Virus record (IMG/VR): IMGVR_UViG_3300027467_000358 | Coordinates: 1-26,254 of that record | Length of the DNA stretch: 26,254 bases | Reading direction: 5' to 3' (one strand) | Source: a virus | The notes under the pieces: model-generated | Databases searched by the model: none | What the model was told of the DNA's origin: nothing | Seen by the model: only the letters and a program-made list of their open reading frames with translations | Shown: positions 12,872 through 19,248 of the stretch, piece by piece | Layout: each line of letters starts with the position of its first letter | How positions within the stretch are numbered: position 1 is the first letter of the stretch | Translations under genes and position numbers: made by a program

Positions 12872-12960
12872 CCCTGCATGGCAACCCAGGCCAGCAGCGC
12901 CGTCACGCCAAGCAAGCCAATGCCGATCAGCACCATCACTGGCCAGACGGGATCGGTCAT
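12868..12960 (-). CDS. Very small hydrophobic protein, 30 aa
   Basis: ATG 12960 overlaps the exonuclease stop (TGATG). The product MTDPVWPVMVLIGIGLLGVT continues with ALLAWVAMQG: one complete transmembrane helix with almost nothing else. Translational coupling and the clean hydrophobic pattern favour a real microprotein, but 30 codons can occur by chance. Confidence 0.45.
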   Translation of the reverse strand: MTDPVWPVMVLIGIGLLGVTALLAWVAMQG

Positions 12961-13694
12961 CAAAACTCCGGCGCGTTCAACATCAGAAATGCATCCCTAG
13001 CGCCCTGCCACTCAATCACCGCCTCATCTACGTCGACCTTCTGCAGCGTCGTACTGCCAGGCCGGGACCACAGCACACCAGCCTTCTGGATGTACAGCTT
13101 GGGCCAGTGCAGGCTCATCATCCCCAGGTAGCCACCGAGCTGCGTGCTCACGTCGTATGGACTGGCATCAGGCTTGCCCTGCGTCTTCAGGTCCACCAGC
13201 ACAAGCTGTTGATGATCGTCCTTACGACGCAATAGGCAATCAAAGCTGCCGGCGATGCTGCGCTCTACGTCGCACAATCGGTATTCACACGCGATGGCCT
13301 CATAGGTCTGCCAAACGGAATGGCCCAGTAACGGCTCAATCCATTCCGCATATTCAGCAGGCCATTCGCCGGCATCACCAGTCGTCAGAAAATCCTCCAA
13401 CGCCTTGTGTACTGCCTTCCCACGCGGCTCCCAGATGTGCTTCGTCTCCATGATCCGCCGCATCGCCCACGGGTCCTTCGTGCCCTTGCACACCTGCGTC
13501 ACCGAATGATTCAGCCACTGCCCCGTCGGCTCGTGGTAGTAGCGGTGCGCTTCCTCGTTGAACAGGATCGGGAGGGGTTGCAGCCACCGGGAAGTCTCTT
13601 GGGCTGACGACTTCAACGCGCTCTGTTGGTGTGGGCTCATCTCTGAGGGGATTGCGGTGAATCGGTGGTGTGAAACCGGGAATGCGCTTGGCAT
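12960..13694 (-). CDS. RecB/Cas4-like PD-(D/E)XK exonuclease
   Basis: The frame is 244 residues from ATG 13694; ATG 13640 is an alternative, and the first ~38 residues look unstructured. The nuclease core is clear: RGKAVHKALEDFL (His96), IAGSFDCLL (Asp152), LVLVDLKTQ (Asp168 and Lys170) and YDVSTQLGGYLGMM with the QxxxY motif (185-189). These mark a RecB-type nuclease, in phages a dsDNA exonuclease that makes 3' single strands for an annealing protein. The upstream gene's frame overlaps by 320 bases and reads naturally up to about 13590, so the native protein may be a fusion reached by a +1 frameshift. Confidence 0.85.
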   Translation of the reverse strand: MPSAFPVSHHRFTAIPSEMSPHQQSALKSSAQETSRWLQPLPILFNEEAHRYYHEPTGQWLNHSVTQVCKGTKDPWAMRRIMETKHIWEPRGKAVHKALEDFLTTGDAGEWPAEYAEWIEPLLGHSVWQTYEAIACEYRLCDVERSIAGSFDCLLRRKDDHQQLVLVDLKTQGKPDASPYDVSTQLGGYLGMMSLHWPKLYIQKAGVLWSRPGSTTLQKVDVDEAVIEWQGARDAFLMLNAPEF

Positions 13695-13815
13695 CCTCCA
13701 TTGTGATGACCCAGCCCTGTGATGGCACGTCTAGGTCTTCGATGGTTATGTAATTTTTATCAACCATTCGCCGTAATAAAATGCGGACCGTAGCCAAATC
13801 AAATGCTTTCTTCAT
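13375..13815 (-). CDS. Hypothetical protein overlapping the exonuclease gene; possible N-terminal domain of it
   Basis: ATG 13815 overlaps the HNH stop (ATGA). Residues 1-75 (MKKAFDLATVRILLRRMVDK, NYITIEDLDVPSQGWVIT, GFTPPIHRNPLRDEP) read as a real wHTH-like domain plus linker. From about residue 90 on, the sequence turns Gly/Ala-rich and matches the exonuclease gene read out of frame. The functional part is therefore probably residues 1 to about 85, joined in nature to LPILFNEEAHRYY of the exonuclease by a +1 shift near 13590. It could instead be a separate overlapping gene. Confidence 0.5.
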   Translation of the reverse strand: MKKAFDLATVRILLRRMVDKNYITIEDLDVPSQGWVITMEDAKRIPGFTPPIHRNPLRDEPTPTERVEVVSPRDFPVAATPPDPVQRGSAPLLPRADGAVAESFGDAGVQGHEGPVGDAADHGDEAHLGAAWEGSTQGVGGFSDDW

Positions 13816-14414
13816 GCACAATTACTCCACTGAGTCCCTTTTATTAAATTATCTTTAGCCCAAAGCGGCTGCAAGTTTGTAAAGTGAAAACAAGCTTTTC
13901 GCTGCTCTACATCGCTTAAGTCAAAACTTGCGCATGGCCTTATGTGATCCAAATGCCACTGGCCGTAATTGTCCCAAGTCATGCCATCTGTAAACATTTT
14001 TTCCAAATAATCCATTAACTCAAGTGGTGTCATTCCGACCAGTTCAATAAATTTCTCACTTTTAGATAAACCATTTCTTTTGAGAACCCTAATAATTCTT
14101 TGGCGAGCATTGAACTCAAATCTGCCAGCGCTGGTCTGGGATTTTCTTTTTATATAATCAATTCTTCTTTTTGATTCAAGCGCTTTTGCGCAATCGTCAG
14201 AGCAAGTTTTATATCTGTATCTTCCATAAAAAATAGACCCGCAGTTACGGCATGTTTTCTTTGCCTTTCTTGCCGCTTGATTTTCTTTTTCACAAACGAC
14301 ACAAACGCCATTTTGGGTTCTTCGAGTGCTTCCGTGCCCTTTCGAGCATTGACTGCCTGTGTAAAACATTTCACCATTTGCAATGGCCAAGGCTCTCGCT
14401 CCAGATTTCGCCAT
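13812..14414 (-). CDS. HNH homing-type endonuclease (copy 1)
   Basis: From ATG 14414 the product has 200 residues. An N-terminal zinc module (CSKGHGSTRRTQNGVCVVC) and a second Cys set (CRNCGSIF, CSDDC) are followed by a helical DNA-binding segment and an HNH core near residues 145-185: DGMTWDNYGQWHLDHIRPCA and CFHFTNLQPLW. Asp-His of DHIRPC and Asn of TNLQPLW are the catalytic HNH residues. The core is nearly identical to that of 15912-16490. The DNA is visibly richer in A+T than its neighbours, suggesting recent arrival. It sits exactly between two coupled stop/start junctions, so insertion did not disturb the operon. Confidence 0.88.
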   Translation of the reverse strand: MAKSGARALAIANGEMFYTGSQCSKGHGSTRRTQNGVCVVCEKENQAARKAKKTCRNCGSIFYGRYRYKTCSDDCAKALESKRRIDYIKRKSQTSAGRFEFNARQRIIRVLKRNGLSKSEKFIELVGMTPLELMDYLEKMFTDGMTWDNYGQWHLDHIRPCASFDLSDVEQRKACFHFTNLQPLWAKDNLIKGTQWSNCA

Positions 14415-14701
14415 CAGATGTGGCTCCAAAGCCGTTCCTTGTCTGCGTTGTCACGTTCTGACGCAGCAAGGGGATGCACGACATAACGCGCTGCCAGCGG
14501 GCTCTTGGGGTCATCAGCGCCCACGTTCGGGCAGAAGGTCATGTACAAGCCCTGGTCGTCGTATTTCCCCATCGGGTGCCCGTAGCAGGCGTTTGGCGGT
14601 GGCGTGCGGCTGGTGGTCACGGAGTAGCTGACCTGTCTGGTCTTCTCGTCCGATACCTGCCACACGTATTTCCCTTTGGCATCGGGCTGATAAAGCTTCA
14701 T
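14414..14701 (-). CDS. Hypothetical early protein, 95 aa
   Basis: ATG 14701 gives MKLYQPDAKGKYVWQVSDEK, then TRQVSYSVTTSRTPPPNACY, GHPMGKYDDQGLYMTFCPNV and a charged end. The Tyr/Gly/Pro-rich chain suggests a small beta domain. It lies between the replication protein gene and the HNH gene, whose start overlaps its stop (TGATG). The longer frame to 14773 runs into the replication gene and is not used. No family recognised. Confidence 0.6.
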   Translation of the reverse strand: MKLYQPDAKGKYVWQVSDEKTRQVSYSVTTSRTPPPNACYGHPMGKYDDQGLYMTFCPNVGADDPKSPLAARYVVHPLAASERDNADKERLWSHI

Positions 14702-14733
14702 GGTGAGTCTCAGATGATTAACAAGGGACAGGA

Positions 14734-15342
14734 TCAGTCGTCGTAAACCCAGCAGCCCATCTCCGCGTTCCACACCGGGCCAACCTGCTGCTGCTTGTGC
14801 CCTTCGAGATACACCTCGTACTTCCCATCACGAAGCCAGCGAAACAGGTCAGGAAGGCTGCCCACGAACTCCCCGGCGCCCTTCTTGCGCTTCTGCTCGT
14901 CAATCGCCCTTCCTGCGGCTTCTAGGAGGGTCTCAGGGCCTTCAAGGGCAACGATGGCCTTCCACTCGTCAAATGCCTTGGGTTTCGTCTGAGATGAGAC
15001 GCGATCAGGCGCAGATTGGTACAGCTTCCAAAAGGCCTCAAACTCCTCGGTGTAGGCCGGCTTTTTCCTCGATTTGCCGATTTTGGGCTCTTTTTCGGCG
15101 TTTTCCTTAACTTTTTCCGACCGTTCTATATTATTTAGATTATAAGATTCTTTATTAGTAATACTAGAAGAAGAATTAGAGGCTTCGCTCCCTGTCGGTC
15201 GCTCCGCCAGCGTAACCTCCCTGTCAACCCCTAGTTCGATCAAAAAGGCGCAATACCCAGTCAGGGACATCGTTTTGGGTTTGTAACGCTCCAAGTCACA
15301 AATCAAATCCTCGGGAAGGCGCAGAAAAACAGGTTTGCTCAT
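14734..15342 (-). CDS. Phage replication protein with RHH-like N-terminus
   Basis: From ATG 15342 it has 202 residues. The first 45 (SKPVFLRLPEDLICDLERYK, TMSLTGYCAFLIELGVDRE) resemble a ribbon-helix-helix DNA-binding domain. A low-complexity Ser/Asn/Glu/Lys linker follows. The C-terminal domain (EEFEAFWKLYQSAPDRVSSQ TKPKAFDEW, then SLPDLFRWLRDGKYEVYLEG) matches the 'FW..Y......A...W ... P...WLR.G.W' layout of phage replisome organisers or helicase loaders. The ATG is preceded by two direct repeats, likely its own binding sites, and faces the candidate origin. The start at 15408 would include those repeats and is not preferred. Confidence 0.65.
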   Translation of the reverse strand: MSKPVFLRLPEDLICDLERYKPKTMSLTGYCAFLIELGVDREVTLAERPTGSEASNSSSSITNKESYNLNNIERSEKVKENAEKEPKIGKSRKKPAYTEEFEAFWKLYQSAPDRVSSQTKPKAFDEWKAIVALEGPETLLEAAGRAIDEQKRKKGAGEFVGSLPDLFRWLRDGKYEVYLEGHKQQQVGPVWNAEMGCWVYDD

Positions 15343-15540
15343 GCTTGCAAAAAATTGCTTTGTGCTAGTGATGCTTGCAAAAGCTAGCGTTTTGACGCAA
15401 AAACGCAAATGTGCCTGTGGACAGTGTGATAATCGTCCTAAATCGAGGGTTTTCCACAGCCCGCTCGTCTCACTTGCGTCTCACGCCTCGCCATTTATTG
15501 CTTTTGGGTTTATCCTTTATTCATTCGTTTTTCTGCAACA
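15341..15540. other. Divergent control region: iteron-like repeats, DnaA box, candidate origin
   Basis: ATGCTTGCAAAA occurs at 15341-15352 and 15371-15382, and ACGCAAA at 15395-15401 and 15403-15409. TTTTCCACA at 15450-15458 matches the DnaA box reported for cyanobacteria, and CTGTGGA (15415-15421) forms an inverted partner with TCCACAG (15453-15459). An A+T-rich stretch (about 15490-15540) follows. The region lies between the divergent replication and terminase genes. An origin plus operator is inferred; no canonical promoter pair was found by eye. Confidence 0.45.
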
Positions 15541-15858
15541 TTGGCGCGTTCAACCGCTGCCGAAGTCAACTTCCGTGTTGACACTATTTACGGTCTTTTG
15601 ACCGAAGGACAATCCCGTGGACAAATTGTTCAATTCGGGTCGAAACAATGGAATATCACTCCCCGTCAAGTTGATGAATACATTCAACGCGCAAGAATCC
15701 GCCTAGAAGAAGACGCCGCCATGACGCGCCCCTCATGGATCGCTGAAGCCCTAGGTCGTGCTCGCACCTACGAACAGTCCGCCTACAAACGCGGTCAAAC
15801 GCAGGTCGCACTCAACGCCATCCAGCTCCAAGCCAAACTGATCGGCCTTGAAATTTGA
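15541..15858 (+). CDS. terS: Terminase small subunit
   Basis: The 105-residue product starts at TTG 15541 (MARSTAAEVNFRVDTIYGLL), since no ATG or GTG lies upstream in frame. The helical N-terminus TEGQSRGQIVQFGSKQWNIT followed by PRQVDEYIQRARIRLEEDA fits a helix-turn-helix DNA-binding domain. The C-terminal helices (EALGRARTYEQSAYKRGQTQ VALNAIQLQAKLIGLEI) fit the oligomerising part of small terminases. I recognise similar proteins before large terminases in cyanobacterial prophages. It recognises phage DNA and hands it to the large terminase. Confidence 0.75.
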   Translation: MARSTAAEVNFRVDTIYGLLTEGQSRGQIVQFGSKQWNITPRQVDEYIQRARIRLEEDAAMTRPSWIAEALGRARTYEQSAYKRGQTQVALNAIQLQAKLIGLEI

Positions 15859-15911
15859 GCCTGCTCTTACCCGGTCTTACCTTCCTCGCCGTCACGGGCT
15901 ACTATAAAGGA

Positions 15912-16490
15912 ATGGCAAAGCTTACGACCGCGCAGTTCGTTGAACGCGCAAAAGCCGCCCATGGCGACCGATTTGACTACTCCTGTTCTGATTACCAAGG
16001 CGCACTTACGAAAATTGCCATCGTTTGCCCTTCTCACGGGCTGTTTATGCAATTGCCTACAAATCACTGGCGCGGTGCAGGCTGCAAGGAATGCAGGAAA
16101 ACAAGCAGCCCCGAAATTCGTCGCACCAATGCAGCCAAAAGGCAAGCAAGAATGCGCGAACGCCAGCGGCATACGCCTGAATACAAGATCGCCAATTTTT
16201 CCCGTGTTCGTCTTTACAAGGCTTTGTCTTCTCAAGGCATAAGAAAAAATTGCCGTACTGCCGATTGGCTTGGTTGTTCACCTACTGAACTTCGTGATTA
16301 CATTGCTGCCAAGTTTGAGGACGGTATGACTTGGGAAAATTTCGGTGAATGGGAGGTTGATCACATTCGTCCTTGCGCCAGTTTTGATTTAACCGATCCC
16401 GTGCAACGACTTTCTTGTTTCCATTTCACAAACCTTCAACCGCTTTGGAGGGGCGACAATCGCCGCAAAAGCGCCAAGTTGCTGGCATGA
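15912..16490 (+). CDS. HNH homing-type endonuclease (copy 2), between terS and terL
   Basis: ATG 15912 is preceded by AAAGGA and gives 192 residues; the longer frame from 15855 overlaps terS only slightly and lacks a good start. The N-terminus FVERAKAAHGDRFDYSCSDY with CPSHGLFMQLPTNHWRGAGC KEC is a zinc-bearing DNA-binding module seen in phage nucleases. The C-terminal core DGMTWENFGEWEVDHIRPCA and CFHFTNLQPLW is nearly identical to 13812-14414. The stop overlaps the terL start (ATGA), so the gene is wedged into the terminase operon. It is likely a homing element; a packaging role is possible, since HNH proteins assist terminases in some phages. Confidence 0.88.
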   Translation: MAKLTTAQFVERAKAAHGDRFDYSCSDYQGALTKIAIVCPSHGLFMQLPTNHWRGAGCKECRKTSSPEIRRTNAAKRQARMRERQRHTPEYKIANFSRVRLYKALSSQGIRKNCRTADWLGCSPTELRDYIAAKFEDGMTWENFGEWEVDHIRPCASFDLTDPVQRLSCFHFTNLQPLWRGDNRRKSAKLLA

Positions 16491-17812
16491 GCCCATCCAT
16501 ACTTGACGGCTGTCCTGGCGGCTTTTTACTTGAAGCTCCGATCACAGTTTGCAACGAAAGGGATTGGACTCCTTTCGCGGAACGTCTTTACGATTCGCTA
16601 ACTCCACCACAGCGAGAAGTGTGGAACGCGCCAGAACGCTTCAAACTTCTTTGTTCTGGTCGTCGTTTTGGTAAAACCTACCTTTGCATTGCCCGTTTGG
16701 TCGCTTGGGCAATTGAGCATCCAAATTCCCTTAATTGGTACTGCACGCAAACCTATAAATCGGCAAAACAAATTGCGTGGCGCCAGCTTCGTGCCATGGT
16801 GCCGCCCGAAATGTTTGCCAGAAAAAACGAATCCGAACTGTCCGTTGAATTGAGCAACGGCAGCGTGATCGCCTTGAAAGGTGCCGAGTCCGCCGATGCC
16901 CTCCGTGGTGTATCGCTCAGCAGCCTGATCGTTGACGAAGCCGCATACGTCAAGCAGGAAGCATGGGAGATGGTGCTGCGCCCAGCCTTGTCTGATCAAG
17001 GTGGCCCCGCATGGTTTATCACCACCCCTGCTGGCCTGAACTGGTTTCACGATCTATGGGAACAGGCGCAAGACCAACCCGACTGGTCAACCTTCAGTTA
17101 CACCACGATCCAAGGCGGCAACGTTCCCGAGGATGAGGTTGAGGCTGCCCGTCGCACGCTTGATGACCGCACCTTCCGCCAGGAATACCTTGCCAGCTTT
17201 GAAACCCTCTCGGGCCGTGTCTACCCCGATTTCAGCGACGACAACATTTCCGATACTGTCTGCGATACCGGCGGTCCGATCCTGTGGGGCACTGACTTCA
17301 ACGTGAGCGTGCTGGCCGGTGTGCTCGGTAGCCGCGTGGGCGACACACTCCATATATGGGATGAGGTGTCGGTAACGCAGACCAACACCGATGAGGTGTG
17401 CGCCATGCTGCGTGAGCGGTTCAGAGATCGAAAGCTGATCGCCTACCCGGATCCAACCGGTAGTGCCCGCAAGACTTCATCGGCTGGCCGCACTGACCAC
17501 GAGATCATTCGCCAGTACGGGTTTGGCTGCGTCAGCCCCAAGGCGCCCTGGGCAGTGAAGGACAAGATCAACGCCACTAACAGCCTGATCCGTAACGCCA
17601 ATGGCCAGATCCGCCTGTTCGTTCACCCGCGCTGCAAGAACACGATCAAGGCGCTGCGCAACGTGACCTACAAGCAGGGGGCTGATGATTACGTGATCGA
17701 CAAGTCGGCTGGTATCGAGCACTGGACAGACGGGCTGGGGTATCTGGTCATGTCGGAGTACAACCCGCTGTACGCCAACGCGGGCAAGGGCACGGGCATC
17801 AGGCTATATTGA
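16487..17812 (+). CDS. terL: Terminase large subunit
   Basis: The protein has 441 residues from ATG 16487, which overlaps the HNH stop. The ATPase domain has Walker A CSGRRFGKTY (about 56-65), Walker B SSLIVDEAA (about 145-153) and coupling motif FITTPAG (about 177-183). The C-terminal RNase-H-like nuclease has acidic residues in LWGTDFNVS (about 269), AYPDPTG (about 321) and HWTDGLGY (about 414). It translocates and cuts phage DNA at the portal. It is complete and has the family's normal length. A terminator at 17971-17997 follows. Confidence 0.96.
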   Translation: MSPSILDGCPGGFLLEAPITVCNERDWTPFAERLYDSLTPPQREVWNAPERFKLLCSGRRFGKTYLCIARLVAWAIEHPNSLNWYCTQTYKSAKQIAWRQLRAMVPPEMFARKNESELSVELSNGSVIALKGAESADALRGVSLSSLIVDEAAYVKQEAWEMVLRPALSDQGGPAWFITTPAGLNWFHDLWEQAQDQPDWSTFSYTTIQGGNVPEDEVEAARRTLDDRTFRQEYLASFETLSGRVYPDFSDDNISDTVCDTGGPILWGTDFNVSVLAGVLGSRVGDTLHIWDEVSVTQTNTDEVCAMLRERFRDRKLIAYPDPTGSARKTSSAGRTDHEIIRQYGFGCVSPKAPWAVKDKINATNSLIRNANGQIRLFVHPRCKNTIKALRNVTYKQGADDYVIDKSAGIEHWTDGLGYLVMSEYNPLYANAGKGTGIRLY

Positions 17813-17970
17813 CGCCACCAGCAAAGTCCCCTGCTGGGTGCTGTCAGAAGTCGGATCAACACACGCCTTGCGTCTGTCCCGAGGGAAGCCAGCCAACTGA
17901 AACTGAAGTCGGGCAACCGCTGCGTGCGATCCAAGGGATGGTTCAGATTCACCTGCGTCGGGCGAGAGAG

Positions 17971-17997
17971 CCCCTGCTCAAGCGGGGGTTTTCTTTT
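17971..17997 (+). terminator. Terminator after terL
   Basis: CCCCTGCT (17971-17978) pairs with AGCGGGGG (17981-17988) with a T-G wobble, followed by TTTTCTTTT. The stretch 17813-17970 holds no convincing gene. Just downstream lies promoter copy C, so transcription restarts after this terminator. Confidence 0.75.
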
Positions 17998-18002
17998 GCC
18001 TG

Positions 18003-18053
18003 TTGACGGATGACAGGGGTATACCCCATAATTAGGGGAGAGGGGGCGACCCC
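18003..18053 (+). promoter_or_regulatory. Promoter copy C with perfect palindrome and leader hairpin
   Basis: -35 TTGACG (18003-18008), 18 bases, -10 CATAAT (18027-18032). Between them GGGGTATACCCC (18016-18027) is a perfect 12-bp palindrome, well placed as an operator. The leader hairpin GGGG-GCGA-CCCC (18042-18053) and ACCACACACAAGACC then lead to ATG 18069. The same parts occur at 8889-8961, 10794-10822 and 12843-12871, on the other strand. Confidence 0.7.
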
Positions 18054-18068
18054 ACCACACACAAGACC

Positions 18069-18341
18069 ATGACCCGCACTTCCATCACCGACAACATGAC
18101 CGCCGCTGAGCTGGCCGCATGGAAGGAAAACAACCGCAAGCAAGCACACTGCGGCACGATCATCATTGAAACCGCCAAGCCTGTCCGCAAGTCACAGCGC
18201 CAACAATGGCAAGAGTTCCGCACCGAAACCCTTGGCATGATCGAAGCCGCGAAGCGTGAGCGTCACTTCCACATCCTTCCTCAACTGATCCAGCGCCTGA
18301 ACACCGCAAACGAAATGCTCAACAATCGCGCACTGTCCTGA
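18069..18341 (+). CDS. Hypothetical protein of the promoter-C cassette, 90 aa
   Basis: The first gene after promoter C encodes MTRTSITDNMTAAELAAWKE followed by NNRKQAHCGTIIIETAKPVR KSQRQQW and helical LGMIEAAKRERHFHILPQLI. It is basic and helical and has no recognised domain. It is flanked by a regulated promoter and a terminator at 18350-18372, so it forms its own transcription unit inside the late region. That makes it a candidate early or lysogenic (moron-like) gene. Function unknown. Confidence 0.65.
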   Translation: MTRTSITDNMTAAELAAWKENNRKQAHCGTIIIETAKPVRKSQRQQWQEFRTETLGMIEAAKRERHFHILPQLIQRLNTANEMLNNRALS

Positions 18342-18349
18342 ACGTCACC

Positions 18350-18372
18350 GGCCCCTTCGGGGGCCTTTTCTT
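18350..18372 (+). terminator. UUCG-loop terminator abutting the next start codon
   Basis: GGCCCC (18350-18355), TTCG, GGGGCC (18360-18365), then TTTTCTT, with ATG 18373 directly behind. It is the plus-strand counterpart of 12609-12633. Confidence 0.78.
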
Positions 18373-18762
18373 ATGACACAACAACATCCCATCACCCCAC
18401 CGCCGGAGCTGGTGCAGCAGTGGGACCGCGAATGGAGGGAGCAGCAAAACGCACCAGTTATCGGCTGGTCGGCCAATCTTCTTGCCTATGTCGCCACCCG
18501 CGCCGCCCAATGGGGCGCAGATCAAGAGCTGGAGGCGTGCTGTGAGTGGCTTCACTGGCAAAACCTGGCCACACATCCCGAACTGATCCCTTCGCTCCGC
18601 GCCGACCGCCGCCCCAAGCCGCCGAGCTTGAAGGAGCAGGCGCTAGCGCTCGTTGAGCAGCACGAAGACGGCTGGCGGCCGTCACCCAAGGACTGGGACA
18701 CCATCCGCCGCGCATTGGAGGCACTGCCCGACAGCATTGTTGTATTTCCTTCTCAGTGTTAA
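18373..18762 (+). CDS. Conserved cyanophage hypothetical protein, 129 aa
   Basis: The product MTQQHPITPPPELVQQWDRE, then RAAQWGADQELEACCEWLHW and LRADRRPKPPSLKEQALALV followed by WDTIRRALEAL, belongs to a family I recognise from marine Synechococcus phages, with the 'ITPPPELVQQW' start and 'ADQELEACCEWL' core. Its function is not known. The start codon immediately follows the terminator's T tail and has no clear ribosome-binding site, so translation may begin on an almost leaderless or readthrough transcript. Confidence 0.7.
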   Translation: MTQQHPITPPPELVQQWDREWREQQNAPVIGWSANLLAYVATRAAQWGADQELEACCEWLHWQNLATHPELIPSLRADRRPKPPSLKEQALALVEQHEDGWRPSPKDWDTIRRALEALPDSIVVFPSQC

Positions 18763-18939
18763 AAGCATTAAAAAGCGGCAGGATGTCACCCCCACCGCTC
18801 TTGCAACTGGATCTCACTCCAGTCGCTTTGCTGCTTTCTGATCAGCCCCAGCACTGTAGCACACGGCAGGTATCAGCATGTATTACCTGAAAACAGGAAT
18901 CAGCTAATACTTGCCCGCTTACGACCCGTCTCAATTTCC

Positions 18940-19185
18940 ATGTCTGAACTTTCCTCCGCCGCGCAGGCGGTGATTACTGCCAGCAACTGTGCTGGGTCTC
19001 GAATCGTGCAGTTGCACATTGCCGCCGCCCTGCGAGCTGCTGCGGATCAGGTGGCGCCTCTGCAGCTCCCACCCGAAGGCGCTGTTGATGCCAAGCACCC
19101 AACAGTTGAATGGCACGTCTGGAACGCTGAGCAGCAAGCTCGATTCGCCCTCTTGGCTATTGCCACCGAACTAGAAGCCCAGTAG
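18940..19185 (+). CDS. Conserved small cyanophage protein, 81 aa
   Basis: The product MSELSSAAQAVITASNCAGS, then IAAALRAAADQVAPLQLPPE and WNAEQQARFALLAIATELEA, has the 'IAAALRAAADQV...LLAIATELE' pattern of small helical proteins repeated in cyanophage genomes. It probably folds as helices; the role is unknown. The 177-base gap upstream holds a hairpin (ACTGGA 18806-18811 with TCCAGT 18818-18823) and similar segments ATCAGCATGTATTAC and ATCAGCTAATACTT that may be regulatory. Confidence 0.7.
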   Translation: MSELSSAAQAVITASNCAGSRIVQLHIAAALRAAADQVAPLQLPPEGAVDAKHPTVEWHVWNAEQQARFALLAIATELEAQ

Positions 19186-19248
19186 TCAGACCCACTAACC
19201 TGATCCTGTTCCCGCTCTGCCTCGGCATCGGGCTGCCACATCCGACTC

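Noticed and set aside
17809-18006. 65-codon frame after terL
   Set aside because: It starts at a TTG inside the end of terL and runs through the terminator hairpin, and its product lacks any pattern. A coding role is unlikely.
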